Shown: one piece after another, positions 7,895 through 17,520 of the stretch
How positions within the stretch are numbered: position 1 is the first letter of the stretch
Layout: every line of letters starts with the position of its first letter
NCBI GenBank assembly: GCA_030645495.1
Contig: JAUSLV010000033.1
Coordinates: forward strand, 310,001 to 374,000
Source of the DNA: Actinomycetota bacterium
Lineage (GTDB): Bacteria; Actinomycetota; Acidimicrobiia; Acidimicrobiales; Ilumatobacteraceae
Reading direction: 5' to 3'
Length of the DNA stretch: 64,000 nucleotides
Notes under the pieces: generated by a model
Databases searched by the model: none
What the model saw: only the letters and a program-made list of their open reading frames with translations
What the model was told of the DNA's origin: nothing
Made by a program: the position numbers and the translations under genes

Positions 7895-8990
7895 GGCCGC
7901 CCGACTTTGTCGTGCCGGCACCGCCGGTCGGGAGGAAGAACATCACCGTCTCGTCGATTCCCTCGGTGTAGTGGCGCATGCGCAGCTCGTAGTCGACACC
8001 GGTGGCATCGATGACATCAGCAAGCCGCCAGAAGTCGTTCGGCCGATGATAGACGGAGACCGCGAGGCGAGGGCGAAATCGTTGGATCGTGCGCACAGCT
8101 CCGGCGAGCGCCGCTTCCTCTGCCCCCTCGATGTCGATCTTCAGCATCGTGGCCGAAGGGATGTCGAGATCGTCGAGCCTCTCGACACGAATTGTGGTGT
8201 CGCCGGACTCGCCCACTCGGCTCGAACTGCCGTCAGAGCCGGCGAAGGAAAGGATCCCTGGTGCGTCGGATAGGCCGCACGAGTGAATCGTGACCCGCTC
8301 GGATCCGAGTGCTGCCAGATTCGCGACGACCAGTGAATGGTTGGCCGCCGAGGGTTCGAACGCAGTGATGTGGGCGAAGCCCGGCGCACGGCGAGCAAAC
8401 TCGAGCGATGTGAACCCGTCGTAGCTGCCGATGTCGACGAAGCTCTCTCCGTCATGGCGGAGCTGCAGGAACTCTTCGAAATACTGATTTGTCTGATCGA
8501 ACTGGAACCCCTGCATCACGCTGAGGTCATACCGGAGACGGAACTCCACCAAGCAGTCGAAGACGTGCCGCGACTCAGGCTCCACGAGGCGCGCACGGAT
8601 CGCGTCGTACTTCAACCGATGCAGGGAGTAGTCCTCGGCGAACTGCTCCCAGAACGCGACAGGCTTCAGCGGTAGGCCCGCGAAACGGACGAACGCGAAG
8701 TAGTCCAGGCAACGTGCATTGGTCTTCGACAGGCTGTGCAGCGCCGTGATCGGTCGCAACATGCTGGCGACCACCACGAATGACTCTGATGTCAGCACAG
8801 ACGAGCGAAACACGGGGAGGCCATTCCACTCGACCTCGCTGCAGTAGTCATCCACGAATCCGGCGATCGGAACTGAGGCAGCGATGCTCGCGGCGTACTC
8901 TCCCCGGCCCAGCACGAAACGTCGGTGCGCGGGCGCCGATAGATAGCTGTCGCAGAATGCTCGAGCGCGTTCTTCGAATGTAGTCACCAC
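7887..8990 (-). CDS. FkbM family methyltransferase
   Basis: 367 residues. The C-terminal half is a FkbM-type SAM methyltransferase: FVDIGSYDGFTSLEFA (SAM motif I), ITAFEPSAANHSLV, and MLKIDIEGAEEAALAG, the DxEG signature of the family. The N-terminal 170 residues resemble a nucleotide or cofactor-binding domain (FVLGRGEYAASIAASVPIAGFVDD, then the SSVLTSESFVVVASM stretch), a fusion often seen in polysaccharide clusters. GTG start with AGAAGAAGG upstream. It should O-methylate a sugar hydroxyl; the exact position is unknown. It sits 19 bases after the oxidoreductase and overlaps the ATP-grasp gene. Confidence 0.85.
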   Translation of the reverse strand: MVTTFEERARAFCDSYLSAPAHRRFVLGRGEYAASIAASVPIAGFVDDYCSEVEWNGLPVFRSSVLTSESFVVVASMLRPITALHSLSKTNARCLDYFAFVRFAGLPLKPVAFWEQFAEDYSLHRLKYDAIRARLVEPESRHVFDCLVEFRLRYDLSVMQGFQFDQTNQYFEEFLQLRHDGESFVDIGSYDGFTSLEFARRAPGFAHITAFEPSAANHSLVVANLAALGSERVTIHSCGLSDAPGILSFAGSDGSSSRVGESGDTTIRVERLDDLDIPSATMLKIDIEGAEEAALAGAVRTIQRFRPRLAVSVYHRPNDFWRLADVIDATGVDYELRMRHYTEGIDETVMFFLPTGGAGTTKSGGRD

Positions 8991-9009
8991 GGGCCCTTCT
9001 TCTAGCGGC

Positions 9010-10137
9010 TCAGACCGGTAGCCACACTCGCTCAGATGATGAAGCCGCGATCGTCTCTAGCATCCGTAGCCCTGCGGCGGCACTTGCGGCCCCGTACACG
9101 TAGGGCGATGTGCGTCGGCGAGTCTCGTCGAATTCGACCACGGCGTCCGCCAGATCCCAGTAGAGGTTAGCGAATGCTTCGAGGAAGCCAGCGGGGTGCC
9201 CGGCCTTGAATCGCTCGTAGCGTGGAAGATTGGCGATCAACGTGCCAGGCGACACCCGGTCGATCAAGCGGACGTTTGCGTACGCATCTGCAAAGCGGAG
9301 TTCTTCCGGGTTCATCTGGTACCACTCCGCTGCACCTCGATCGCCGAAGACGCGGACACGAAGGCCGTTACGTTGCCCGAGCGCGCACTTCCCGTACCAC
9401 ATGTTCACGTCGATGTCGTCGGGGTAGCGGGCGATACAGCTGATGTAGTCCGCCACTGTGCTGACGCGACCATGGTGTGCTTGGGTGGCAACCAACTCCA
9501 ATGGCTGGGCATCCAACAGGAACTCGAGCATGTGGTGGGTGTGTGTCCCGAGGTCGAGCGAAACGGTTGGGATCGGTCCGTCGTGTTGACGCCATTCCTG
9601 CGGCTGGATCGGCTGGCCGTCGATGTTGAGCCGCAGAAACCCCTCCTGCGGCATCTCCACGCTGACGGCGGCGATCCGGCCGAGTTGCCCGTCTTGGATC
9701 CGCGCCCGCAGCTCGCGCAACATCGGGTACCCGGAGTAGTTGTACGTGACGGCAAGGAACCGGTCGGACTCCTGGGCTTCACGTGCGAGCCGCAGTGCGC
9801 TCGAACTTGTGCTGGCGAGTGCTTTTTCGCAGATCACGTTGAAACCTGCGCCGAGCAGGTCGGAAACCTGCTGCTCATGCTGTGGCGTGGGGGTGAGCAA
9901 GGCAATGGCATCGAGCTTGTCGCTCTCGCCGGCAATGAGCTCCGAGACGCTCGAGTAGACACGATCAGGCTCTACGCCCCACTGCGCTGCAGTGCGATCA
10001 TTGATGTCGTCGTGCCGACTGAACGCACCGGCCACGAGTTCCCATCGGCCGTCCATCTGGCTGGCGACTGCATGGGTACGCCCAACGGCGGAATTGACGC
10101 CACCACCCAGAAACCCAAGCTTTAGTCGGTGCCCCAC
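9010..10137 (-). CDS. Gfo/Idh/MocA family oxidoreductase
   Basis: 375 residues, normal for the family. The N-terminal NAD(P) domain has LKLGFLGGGVNSAVGRTHA, AIALLTPTPQHEQQV and the EK motif in NVICEKALA; the C-terminal alpha/beta domain carries DLGTHTHHMLEFLL with the usual catalytic His region. These enzymes oxidise or reduce sugars and nucleotide sugars (for example C3 oxidation). It is the first gene of a six-gene minus-strand operon that ends at 3940, so it most likely acts on the same sugar as the WecE-type transaminase. The GTG start is weakly supported by any ribosome site. Confidence 0.87.
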   Translation of the reverse strand: MGHRLKLGFLGGGVNSAVGRTHAVASQMDGRWELVAGAFSRHDDINDRTAAQWGVEPDRVYSSVSELIAGESDKLDAIALLTPTPQHEQQVSDLLGAGFNVICEKALASTSSSALRLAREAQESDRFLAVTYNYSGYPMLRELRARIQDGQLGRIAAVSVEMPQEGFLRLNIDGQPIQPQEWRQHDGPIPTVSLDLGTHTHHMLEFLLDAQPLELVATQAHHGRVSTVADYISCIARYPDDIDVNMWYGKCALGQRNGLRVRVFGDRGAAEWYQMNPEELRFADAYANVRLIDRVSPGTLIANLPRYERFKAGHPAGFLEAFANLYWDLADAVVEFDETRRRTSPYVYGAASAAAGLRMLETIAASSSERVWLPV

Positions 10138-10311
10138 CCGGCCTCTGTAGCATCAGCATGGGCACGTGCACAAGTCCTTGCCCCTACAAGGAGCACTCAG
10201 GTTCGCCGTGTGGAGAAGAGCAAGCGGCAGCTCAAAGGCTAGGATCTCGCTTTCGCAGCGACGAGTGGCGACCCGGTTGTCAGGCAGCGGCGAGCGGCAA
10301 CTCAACAAGGC
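10138..10311. promoter_or_regulatory. Divergent promoter region
   Basis: A 174-base gap between the oxidoreductase operon (left) and the membrane protein gene (right) must hold both promoters. On the plus strand TAGGAT at 10240-10245 is a candidate -10. Two imperfect copies of an AGCGGC(A)RCTCAA-like word occur near 10223 and 10294, whose meaning is unclear. Confidence 0.35.
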
Positions 10312-12459
10312 GTGTACGTGACCGAAGAAGTTCCTGCTGTTTCCGAAAGCGTGACACTGGCAGGGCATCGGTCATTCGCGTCCGCCTGGAAGACGCTGCT
10401 GGCGAGGTCTACTTCGCCGAGATTGGCGTGGATCGCCACTCGCGCGAGTTTCCTTTCGTTGTTGCTGTACTTCGTTCTGCGACCTGAGAACTACGGGCTC
10501 ACTCCGAACGCTCTCGATCCGGTCTTCTACACGGGATATGCCACGAACCTCGATGATCTCCTGCGCGGGGTTGGCCAGCACCACTACTTCGTTTCAAGAT
10601 GGTCCGCCTACCTGCCGGGCCATGTCTTCACGGAAATCTTCGGTGCGTCCGCTGGGCGCCTCGTCCTGCGCCTAGTGCTCTGTACTTCGATTCTCACGGT
10701 CGTTTGGCGGTTCGGTCGCCGATGGAAGTGGACGGTCGGGCAGGAGCTCTTGGCTGGAACGGTGCTGGTCACGATGCCGATGTTCGCCAGGGCATTCTTC
10801 ACTGACTACACAGAGTACGTGGTGGTCTCGTACGGGATCGTCCTGTTGTCTCTGTGTCTGCGAACACGCCAGTCGTGGTGGTCGGTGACCGCCATCGGGG
10901 TGCTCGGTGCGCTCATGCTCGTCGCCAACCCACTCGCGCTCACGGTGATCGGTGCGCCGATGGTGGTGGCTGCCGTCTTCGGAGCACGTTCGTTCATCGG
11001 GCGAGTGTCGATCGCGTTCGGAATCGGGGCGTCGCTGGTGGCCACGTTGGGCGCTGGGCTGCTGCTGTTTCGCTGGCACTACGGAATCGCGAACGTGTAC
11101 CAGCCGACCATCGACTTCATGCGGAACCCGCCTGGGCCTGATCCACTTCGGTCACCACGGAATGATTGGGTAGTTCGGTTCACCTGGCTGTACGGTCCGC
11201 CGTTGCTGATGAGCGCCTACCTGCTGTTTGCGTGGGTGCGGCGGGTGAGGCTTGATCGCACCGAGCTCACGGCGCTCGGCCTGTGCGCGTGTCAGTACGC
11301 GTACCAGTGGTACGACCAAATCGTTCGGCGCGGCGACGGTCTGGAGATCTCGTACTACTGGTCGTTCATGTATCCGGCCTATGGACTGCTGCTGTTGGTC
11401 GCTGTTGGGCGGGCGAGCTCCGGCGTTCGGAACAGCAGGCTGTTCGCCGCCGGCGTGCTGTGGCTCGCCCTGCTCGTCTTCGGGGTGCCGAGTGCACTTC
11501 GCTTCCCGACCGGGTTGGGGTTCTTCACCCTCTTGTTGGCCGCTTTGGGTGTCGCGGTCGCGATGGCGAGGCGCACCGTGTTCGCGGCTGCCATGGTTGT
11601 TCTCGGCGTGCTGGGGTGGACGCAGGTGGGTGCGCCTCCTTACGATCCGCGGGCATACCACCCCTTCAACATGAGTCCGTACTACGACCAGGTGTACCGC
11701 CAGGCCGGAAGCCCTTCTGAGCAGCTGCACGCGGAGGTTGTGTGGTTCGAAGAGCAGATGGACCGAGTGCCGCACGACGAACTCGCGAGCTTCGTCCCAG
11801 CCGGGAACCAGTCCATCATCGTCATCGCGATCTATGCCCCGCACGTGGTCAACCGTGTGATTGAGCGCAAGGCCGCCCCGACCCATATGGTCGTGCGCGC
11901 GCTGAGCGCCCGAGAGCCGGGGATGCCGCTCGTCATCGCTGTGCTCGGCCGCCCCGGCGATGTCGCGAAGGCCACGAAGGGACTCGCCGGGGTGGCCGAC
12001 ATCGGCGAACCGGTGCTCGACGTCACCCATTCCTCGGCGCTGCGCAGCCGGCTCGTGGTGTACGTGATCGACGACAGCGACTACTTGCCGTTCGCGTGGA
12101 CGGCCGACGTGTTGACGCGCAACGTCGGCGTACTCGACGGGACCGTGCTGCACGTCGCAGCAGCCGACCCCGTGGGTCAGATGACCCCCGGTCCGGTCCT
12201 GCCGTTGGACGCCGGTACGTACCTGGCCACGCTCCGCTACTCCTCGGCAGCGCCAGAGGGTACGGGGGTCGGGCGATTCTGGGTGGCCGGGCCCGAGGGT
12301 CCCACGGTCGACGCGACGCTGATCGGCACCGGCGGGGCCGACAGCACGATCTCACTGATGTTCACCGTCGAGGTGGACGGCACCATCTGGCAGTTCCCGT
12401 CCGAGCGCTCGATAGCCGAAGAGGTGGACATTCAATCGGTGACGTTGGAGGAGTTGTAG
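10312..12459 (+). CDS. Polytopic membrane protein, possible GT-C type transferase
   Basis: 715 residues from a GTG (a second GTG two codons later is equally possible). About ten hydrophobic helices fill residues 40-450 (for example LSLLLYFVL, LVLRLVLCTSILTVVW, TAIGVLGALMLVANPLAL, LWLALLVFGVP), with an early DPVFYTGYATNLDD stretch in the first outer loop, as in GT-C enzymes where an acidic pair sits there. The last 230 residues form a soluble domain that is probably outside the membrane and ends in a beta-rich part. It stands alone on the plus strand between two minus-strand polysaccharide operons. No family name can be given; polyprenyl-phosphate-dependent glycosyl transfer is the best guess. 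Confidence 0.75.
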   Translation: MYVTEEVPAVSESVTLAGHRSFASAWKTLLARSTSPRLAWIATRASFLSLLLYFVLRPENYGLTPNALDPVFYTGYATNLDDLLRGVGQHHYFVSRWSAYLPGHVFTEIFGASAGRLVLRLVLCTSILTVVWRFGRRWKWTVGQELLAGTVLVTMPMFARAFFTDYTEYVVVSYGIVLLSLCLRTRQSWWSVTAIGVLGALMLVANPLALTVIGAPMVVAAVFGARSFIGRVSIAFGIGASLVATLGAGLLLFRWHYGIANVYQPTIDFMRNPPGPDPLRSPRNDWVVRFTWLYGPPLLMSAYLLFAWVRRVRLDRTELTALGLCACQYAYQWYDQIVRRGDGLEISYYWSFMYPAYGLLLLVAVGRASSGVRNSRLFAAGVLWLALLVFGVPSALRFPTGLGFFTLLLAALGVAVAMARRTVFAAAMVVLGVLGWTQVGAPPYDPRAYHPFNMSPYYDQVYRQAGSPSEQLHAEVVWFEEQMDRVPHDELASFVPAGNQSIIVIAIYAPHVVNRVIERKAAPTHMVVRALSAREPGMPLVIAVLGRPGDVAKATKGLAGVADIGEPVLDVTHSSALRSRLVVYVIDDSDYLPFAWTADVLTRNVGVLDGTVLHVAAADPVGQMTPGPVLPLDAGTYLATLRYSSAAPEGTGVGRFWVAGPEGPTVDATLIGTGGADSTISLMFTVEVDGTIWQFPSERSIAEEVDIQSVTLEEL

Positions 12460-12496
12460 GACTGGGTCGTCGGCTCGGGACCGCACCAAAGGGGAA

Positions 12497-15400
12497 TCAG
12501 CCGCCTGTTCGCAACTCGTCGAGCGGCAACAGCGCCAACAGTTCGTCGGCACACTCGCGCCACGAGAGGGTCGGGATGCCGATGGGTTGGATGATCGTGC
12601 GCTGTGCTCGCCGCTCGATCCACTCGTCGACTGCCGCGGCGATGGCCTCGGGTTCGTCGCCCGTGAAGTACTGGGCGTGGGCGCCCGCCACCTCGCGGAA
12701 CACGGGAATGTCGCGAGCGATCACCGGTAGACGACGCAAGGCTGCTTCCACGAGTGGAAGGCCGAACCCCTCGGCCACTGATGCGGCGACCAGACAATCG
12801 GAGAACCCATAAAGGCTCTCGAGGTACTCGTCGCTGGCACCCTGCACCCAGTGCAACCGTTGGCCGTGCTCGGGGTGCGCCTCCAGGCGCTCGATGAGCT
12901 GTTCGACCATCCAGCCGTGCTTGCCGACGATGGCCAGGTTCACGTCGACGCCGTCGCCCCACAGCAGCTCGAATCCGTGCAGCACCTGCTCGATGGCCTT
13001 GCGCGGTTCGATCGTGCCCACCAGCGTGAAGGTGAGCCGCGCTGCCAGCGCGGCCAGCACGGCGACCGCGTCGTCGTGATAGCCGGTGGAACGGGTGGCG
13101 TCGGGCAGGTTGGCACCGAGGCGGAACGTGCCCACGTGCGGCCCGCGATCGGGGGAGTGCAGCGCGAGCCAGTCGCGCAGGTCGGCCGCAGTGGCCTCGG
13201 AGATGCACAACGCGCCGTCGTTCTCGGCGACGACCCGCAGCCAGGTGGCGTGCATGTCGGCAGCGCCAGGGTGGAAGGTGTGCGGCACCACCAGCGGCAG
13301 CAGGTCGTACACCACGAAATGCACCTGCACGCCCGCTGCACGCAGCCGGCTGAAGAACGCAGCATGGTGCGGGATCACGATCGGCTGCAGGTCGAGGCCG
13401 AGAAAGACGTCGCCCGGGCCGTACTCGATCGGGGCATCGGGCAACCAGGTCGGTGGCGTGCCGAGCAGGCCGGTGGTGAACGAACGCGCGTATCGGTAGC
13501 CGTGCTCGAACGATGCGTACACCGGCTCGACGCGCATGCCCTGTGGCGGCCGCCGCAGCAGCTCGTGCAGCACGTTCTTGGTGACGCGCTGAATGCCGGT
13601 GTGCGCATCGCGCTTCACCAACTCGCTCACATCTACGAACAGTTGCCGTTCCACCGGTCGGGGCCGGAACGTTCGCGCCGCGGCCTCGGCCAAGTCGTAC
13701 ACGTCGTGCTCGTGTGGTGCATCGGCAGCGAACCCGCCAAGGGCGCGCTGGATGCCCGACGGGCTGGAGGCGACTTCGGCGAAGCGCTCGATGGCCTCGT
13801 GATAGCGATCGGCGCACCGTCCGGGTTGGTGCACCTCACGGAGCCAATGGTGTGCAGCCTCCGCGATGTCGCGCCGTTGGTCGGGCCTGGTGCGCAGCAG
13901 TTGCAGCGCGTCGACCAATTCGGCGTCGCTGAACTCGTCGGGCAGCATGTGTGCGACACCGGCGGGAAGATCGGCCGTGGAGCCATTGGCGTTCACGATG
14001 AGCGGCGCGCCGGCGTTCATGCAGTCCAGGATCGCCGCCGACGTTTCGCCACGCGACATCGTTCGCAACTGCACAGCGAGGTCGCACGCCAGCAGATAGG
14101 TGTGGAACTCGTCGGCATCCACGCGGCCCGTGCACGTGAAGCGCGTGTCGTCGCCCAACTGCTGCAGGCTGGCCAAGAAGTCGTGGCCGTACGGCCCGCC
14201 GATGTTCTCGCCCACGAACAGCAGCTTCACGCTCGTGTCGTGGGCGAGCACACTCGTCGTGAAGGCGGTGAGGAGGCGGTGGTTGAGCTTCGTCGACCCG
14301 GTCATGCCGAAACTGCAGACCACGAAGTCGGTCTCAGCGAAGCCCAGTTTCCGCCGTGCGGCCGCGCGCGCTGCGGGTGAGGCGTCGAACGGCACTCGCA
14401 GCAGGGGGATGAGCGCCCAGTCCTGGCCGACGCCGTCGCCGAGCCATTGCTCGGCGAGGCGGCGCGAGTACTGGGAGTGCACGATCACGCCATCGGAGTT
14501 CTGGATGACCCGTAGGTTCGTGGGGTACGTCCACATCACTCCGTTGCCGGTGGTGTCGGCAGTCAGCGCCTGCAAGCCGCTGTACCCATGCGACTGGTAC
14601 AGCGATCGGCACCAGAACCCCGGCGCAGCACCGATCGCGTCCATGTAGGCGATCAGGCCGGACAGGAAGAAGTCGTGCAGCACGACGACACCTGGAACTT
14701 CCTCGATCAGGTCGAACATGTGCTGGTGGAACTCGGAGTTACCGAAGTGATACATCACTCGGTCGAACTCGGCGTGGTGCTCGCGGAACCACGGCACCGT
14801 GCGTGTCGGCAGGCCGTGGTCGAGAGTGAGCGAGGCCTCGTCGGCGACGATCAGGTCGATGTCGTAGTGACGGGCGAGCTCGGGGATCAGTTCGGCGCTG
14901 TAGTCGCTGATCCCGCTGGGGATGGGCGGCAGCGGTGAGACATATGCGAGCCGAGGCCGCGCGGTCGTGACCGCGGCGTGCCGGGGCGGCAATTGTTCGA
15001 TGGCTGCCAGTGCGCGCTTCGCAGTGTTGTCCCACGAGAACTGGGTCGCCCGCTCGAGCCCGGAACGCTCGAGATCGGCACGGAACTCGTGGTCGATCAC
15101 GACGCGCTCGATCGCCTGGCTGATCGAGGTGGTGTCGTGCGGGTCGAACAGGGCATCGGCGCGGCCGATGATCTCGGGGATGCTCGAGCAGTTCGAGCCG
15201 ATCGCCGCCCGTCCGCTGGCCATCGCCTCGAGCACCGGTAGGCCGAATCCCTCGTACCACGAAGGGAACACGAAGGCGGTGGACGCGCGGTACAAGCAGC
15301 GCAGGTCGTGGTCGCTCACGTACCCCGTCAGCACGACATCATGGGGGCCGAGGCCCAAGGCGTTGGCCTGTTCGAACAGGCGCGTGCGGGCGACATCGTC

Positions 15401-16201
15401 GACCGCGCACACGATCGCCAGTTGGTGGGCCTCGCGCAGATGGTGGGGGAGCGCGGCGTACGCCGCGATCAACCGATCGATGTTCTTTCGCGGATCGATG
15501 CCACCCGTGTACATCACGAACGGCCGATCCAACCCGTGCGCGATCGCGACCGCTGCCTCGTTCGGTTGCAGGTCGGTGCTGCCCGCTGTGAAGGCCGGGT
15601 CGATCGCCGCCGAGATGTTCACGACCGAGTCGGCGTTGCGTCCGAGGTTGGTGAGCGAATCGAGCCGCGAGGCATCGGAGATCGCCAGCAGCAGATCGGC
15701 ACGCGACAAGTGCTCCACCCGTTGCCGATACCACGACGCCATCGTGGGGTCCTGCAGGAAGTGGTGCGGGTGCAGCAGCGGGATCAGGTCGTAGAGCACC
15801 ACGGCGTTCGACCACCGCCGGGGCGCCGTGGGCACCGAGATGGTGGCCTCGTCGGCGAAACCTTCGAACAGGCTGGTGACCACGACGACGTCGGGTGCGA
15901 TCGCGGCGATGGCGGCATCGCGGAGCGCCTCGTTCGCTGCTGCTCGCCATTGCCCGTCAGGCGAGCGACCCTCGCCGCCTACCATCGGGTGAAACGTGTG
16001 CACCGCCGTCGGCGACAACACGCTCGCGTAGCGCTGGCGCAGCTCGCTCGTCTGCTCGACGAAGCGGTCGTTGAGCAGCACGTGCACGTCGTGTGCGCCT
16101 CGGTTGCGCACGATCGCATCAGCGAGGGCAATCGAGTACCTGCCGATGCCTCGCCGGGCATTTGTCGCCTGTCCGCCCTGCAGGTCGATGAGCAATCTCA
16201 A
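12497..16201 (-). CDS. Large glycosyltransferase with three GT4-like modules
   Basis: 1234 residues from a TTG that gives the natural start MRLLIDLQGGQ. Three consecutive GT-B modules are visible: module 1 (about 1-390) with ARRGIGRYS and FPSWYEGFGLPVLEAMASG; module 2 (about 410-800) from RPRLAYVSPLPPIPSGISDYS, with a weaker C-terminal half around LLACDLAVQLRTMSRGETSAA; module 3 (about 835-1220) from RQLFVDVSELVKRDAHTGIQR, with VAEGFGLPLVEAALR. Such multi-module GT4 proteins (compare WbdA/WbdB of polymannose O antigens) build repeating units or polymerise a chain before export. The TTG overlaps the stop of the FkbM gene (TTGA), placing it in the wzm-wzt operon, so it probably makes the glycan that Wzm/Wzt exports. 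Confidence 0.9.
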   Translation of the reverse strand: MRLLIDLQGGQATNARRGIGRYSIALADAIVRNRGAHDVHVLLNDRFVEQTSELRQRYASVLSPTAVHTFHPMVGGEGRSPDGQWRAAANEALRDAAIAAIAPDVVVVTSLFEGFADEATISVPTAPRRWSNAVVLYDLIPLLHPHHFLQDPTMASWYRQRVEHLSRADLLLAISDASRLDSLTNLGRNADSVVNISAAIDPAFTAGSTDLQPNEAAVAIAHGLDRPFVMYTGGIDPRKNIDRLIAAYAALPHHLREAHQLAIVCAVDDVARTRLFEQANALGLGPHDVVLTGYVSDHDLRCLYRASTAFVFPSWYEGFGLPVLEAMASGRAAIGSNCSSIPEIIGRADALFDPHDTTSISQAIERVVIDHEFRADLERSGLERATQFSWDNTAKRALAAIEQLPPRHAAVTTARPRLAYVSPLPPIPSGISDYSAELIPELARHYDIDLIVADEASLTLDHGLPTRTVPWFREHHAEFDRVMYHFGNSEFHQHMFDLIEEVPGVVVLHDFFLSGLIAYMDAIGAAPGFWCRSLYQSHGYSGLQALTADTTGNGVMWTYPTNLRVIQNSDGVIVHSQYSRRLAEQWLGDGVGQDWALIPLLRVPFDASPAARAAARRKLGFAETDFVVCSFGMTGSTKLNHRLLTAFTTSVLAHDTSVKLLFVGENIGGPYGHDFLASLQQLGDDTRFTCTGRVDADEFHTYLLACDLAVQLRTMSRGETSAAILDCMNAGAPLIVNANGSTADLPAGVAHMLPDEFSDAELVDALQLLRTRPDQRRDIAEAAHHWLREVHQPGRCADRYHEAIERFAEVASSPSGIQRALGGFAADAPHEHDVYDLAEAAARTFRPRPVERQLFVDVSELVKRDAHTGIQRVTKNVLHELLRRPPQGMRVEPVYASFEHGYRYARSFTTGLLGTPPTWLPDAPIEYGPGDVFLGLDLQPIVIPHHAAFFSRLRAAGVQVHFVVYDLLPLVVPHTFHPGAADMHATWLRVVAENDGALCISEATAADLRDWLALHSPDRGPHVGTFRLGANLPDATRSTGYHDDAVAVLAALAARLTFTLVGTIEPRKAIEQVLHGFELLWGDGVDVNLAIVGKHGWMVEQLIERLEAHPEHGQRLHWVQGASDEYLESLYGFSDCLVAASVAEGFGLPLVEAALRRLPVIARDIPVFREVAGAHAQYFTGDEPEAIAAAVDEWIERRAQRTIIQPIGIPTLSWRECADELLALLPLDELRTGG

Positions 16202-17520
16202 TCGGGTGCGCCTTCGGTCGGGCGGCTTCCGGGTTGCCTGAATCGCCGCGAGTAGCGGGCCGCAGTGTCGGAACGTTCCTCCGGGGCCGGCGGCGGGGTG
16301 GCCGACGCGGATGCCGGCGCCACGATGCCGCTGCGATGGGCGAGCGCGAGCAGGCGGGCGCGCAGCTGAGGGATACGGGCCAGCACTCGGTTCGCCAATG
16401 CATGCACGCGAGGGTGGCGCAGCACGAACCGCGCGGCTCTGCCGGCTGTGGGGCGCAGGATCGCCACCACGGGTCGGCGGACCATCCGCCGAATGCGAGT
16501 GCGGACGCGCACCTTGAGATTGCCGAAGTGGTGGAACCAGCGGTGGTTGGCCAAGGCTGCGGCCGGGGCCGCGTCGGCCCGCTCGCGTGCTTGGTCGGCT
16601 TCGATGCGGGCTGCCACCAGCGCGAGATGGTCGCGTCGGCGGTCTTCACGTTCTTGGTCGAGCAGGTGCTGTGCCTGGTCCCACTCGTTCTGCAGCCATG
16701 TCGAGCGGTCGCGCTCGAGCCCCAGCTGCCACGCGAGGTGCTGTGCCTCGCGAGCCTGCTCTTCGGCCGTGGCCTGAGCTGCGCTGACGAAGCCATCAAA
16801 CACGTTCGGAGGAAACCGGAACGCTTCGACCAGCTCTTCGTGCTCGTGAGCGACGTAGTAGCGATTGAGGCCGTCGCCATAGACGTAGCTGTAGCCGGCG
16901 TCGGTCAACAACGGCTCCCACGCCTCGTGGATGAGGATCTGCGTGTTCGGCCGAGTGGCCTCGACCACCACGATCCACGGGCGATGAACGGTCCAGGTGT
17001 TGCCGGCCAGTACCTCGGCCTCGAAGCCTTCCACGTCGACCTTCAAGAAGTGCACCTGCCGGTCGCGGAGGTGCTCGTCCCAGAGCTGATCGAGTGTCGT
17101 GATCGGGGTCTCGATCACGTGCATCGATCGTCCGTCGCCGGCGTGGCTAGCGGCAAGGTCGTTGTCGAACGTGGAGAGCCCCGTGTCGATCAGTACGTTG
17201 AACTTCGAGTGGCCGGCTGCGGCACCCACGCCAGCGCGAATGTTGATGTCGAGCGGGCGTTGAGCGCGCAGTTCGCTGAACAGATCGGGGTTGGGTTCGA
17301 CGTTCACGCCCGACCAGCCTCGCTGATAGAAGAGGAGTGTCACCGAGTCTTGATCCGGCCACGCGGCACCGACGTCGATGTAGGTGCCGGCCACAACGTG
17401 GCGCAACGCGCGCCACAACATCACGTCTTCGAAGTTCTGGGCGTACGACACGATGCGCTCGGTGTGGGGCAACTCGACCGCGGGCGTCGGGTCGACGCTG
17501 ACATGTTCAGGTGGGGTCAC
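16198..17520 (-). CDS. FkbM methyltransferase with C-terminal coiled coil
   Basis: 440 residues from a GTG that overlaps the wzt stop (GTGA). Residues 20-240 are FkbM-like: SYAQNFEDVMLWRAL, GTYIDVGAAWPDQDSVT (SAM site), GVNVEPNPDLFSELRA and VHFLKVDVEGFEAEVLAG with the DxEG motif. Residues 265-350 are rich in E, Q, R and A in heptads (AEEQAREAQHLAWQL and on) and should form a coiled coil, followed by a basic, Arg-rich tail. In O9a-type systems a methyltransferase with a coiled coil caps the chain and sets its length by binding the polymerase; the order here (methyltransferase between Wzt and the polymerase-like GT) fits that role, which is an inference. Confidence 0.85.
   Translation of the reverse strand: MTPPEHVSVDPTPAVELPHTERIVSYAQNFEDVMLWRALRHVVAGTYIDVGAAWPDQDSVTLLFYQRGWSGVNVEPNPDLFSELRAQRPLDINIRAGVGAAAGHSKFNVLIDTGLSTFDNDLAASHAGDGRSMHVIETPITTLDQLWDEHLRDRQVHFLKVDVEGFEAEVLAGNTWTVHRPWIVVVEATRPNTQILIHEAWEPLLTDAGYSYVYGDGLNRYYVAHEHEELVEAFRFPPNVFDGFVSAAQATAEEQAREAQHLAWQLGLERDRSTWLQNEWDQAQHLLDQEREDRRRDHLALVAARIEADQARERADAAPAAALANHRWFHHFGNLKVRVRTRIRRMVRRPVVAILRPTAGRAARFVLRHPRVHALANRVLARIPQLRARLLALAHRSGIVAPASASATPPPAPEERSDTAARYSRRFRQPGSRPTEGAPD

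Noticed and set aside
12851-14380. 509-codon frame on the plus strand within the three-module glycosyltransferase
   Set aside because: Antisense shadow of clear GT4 sequence; no domain in the translation.
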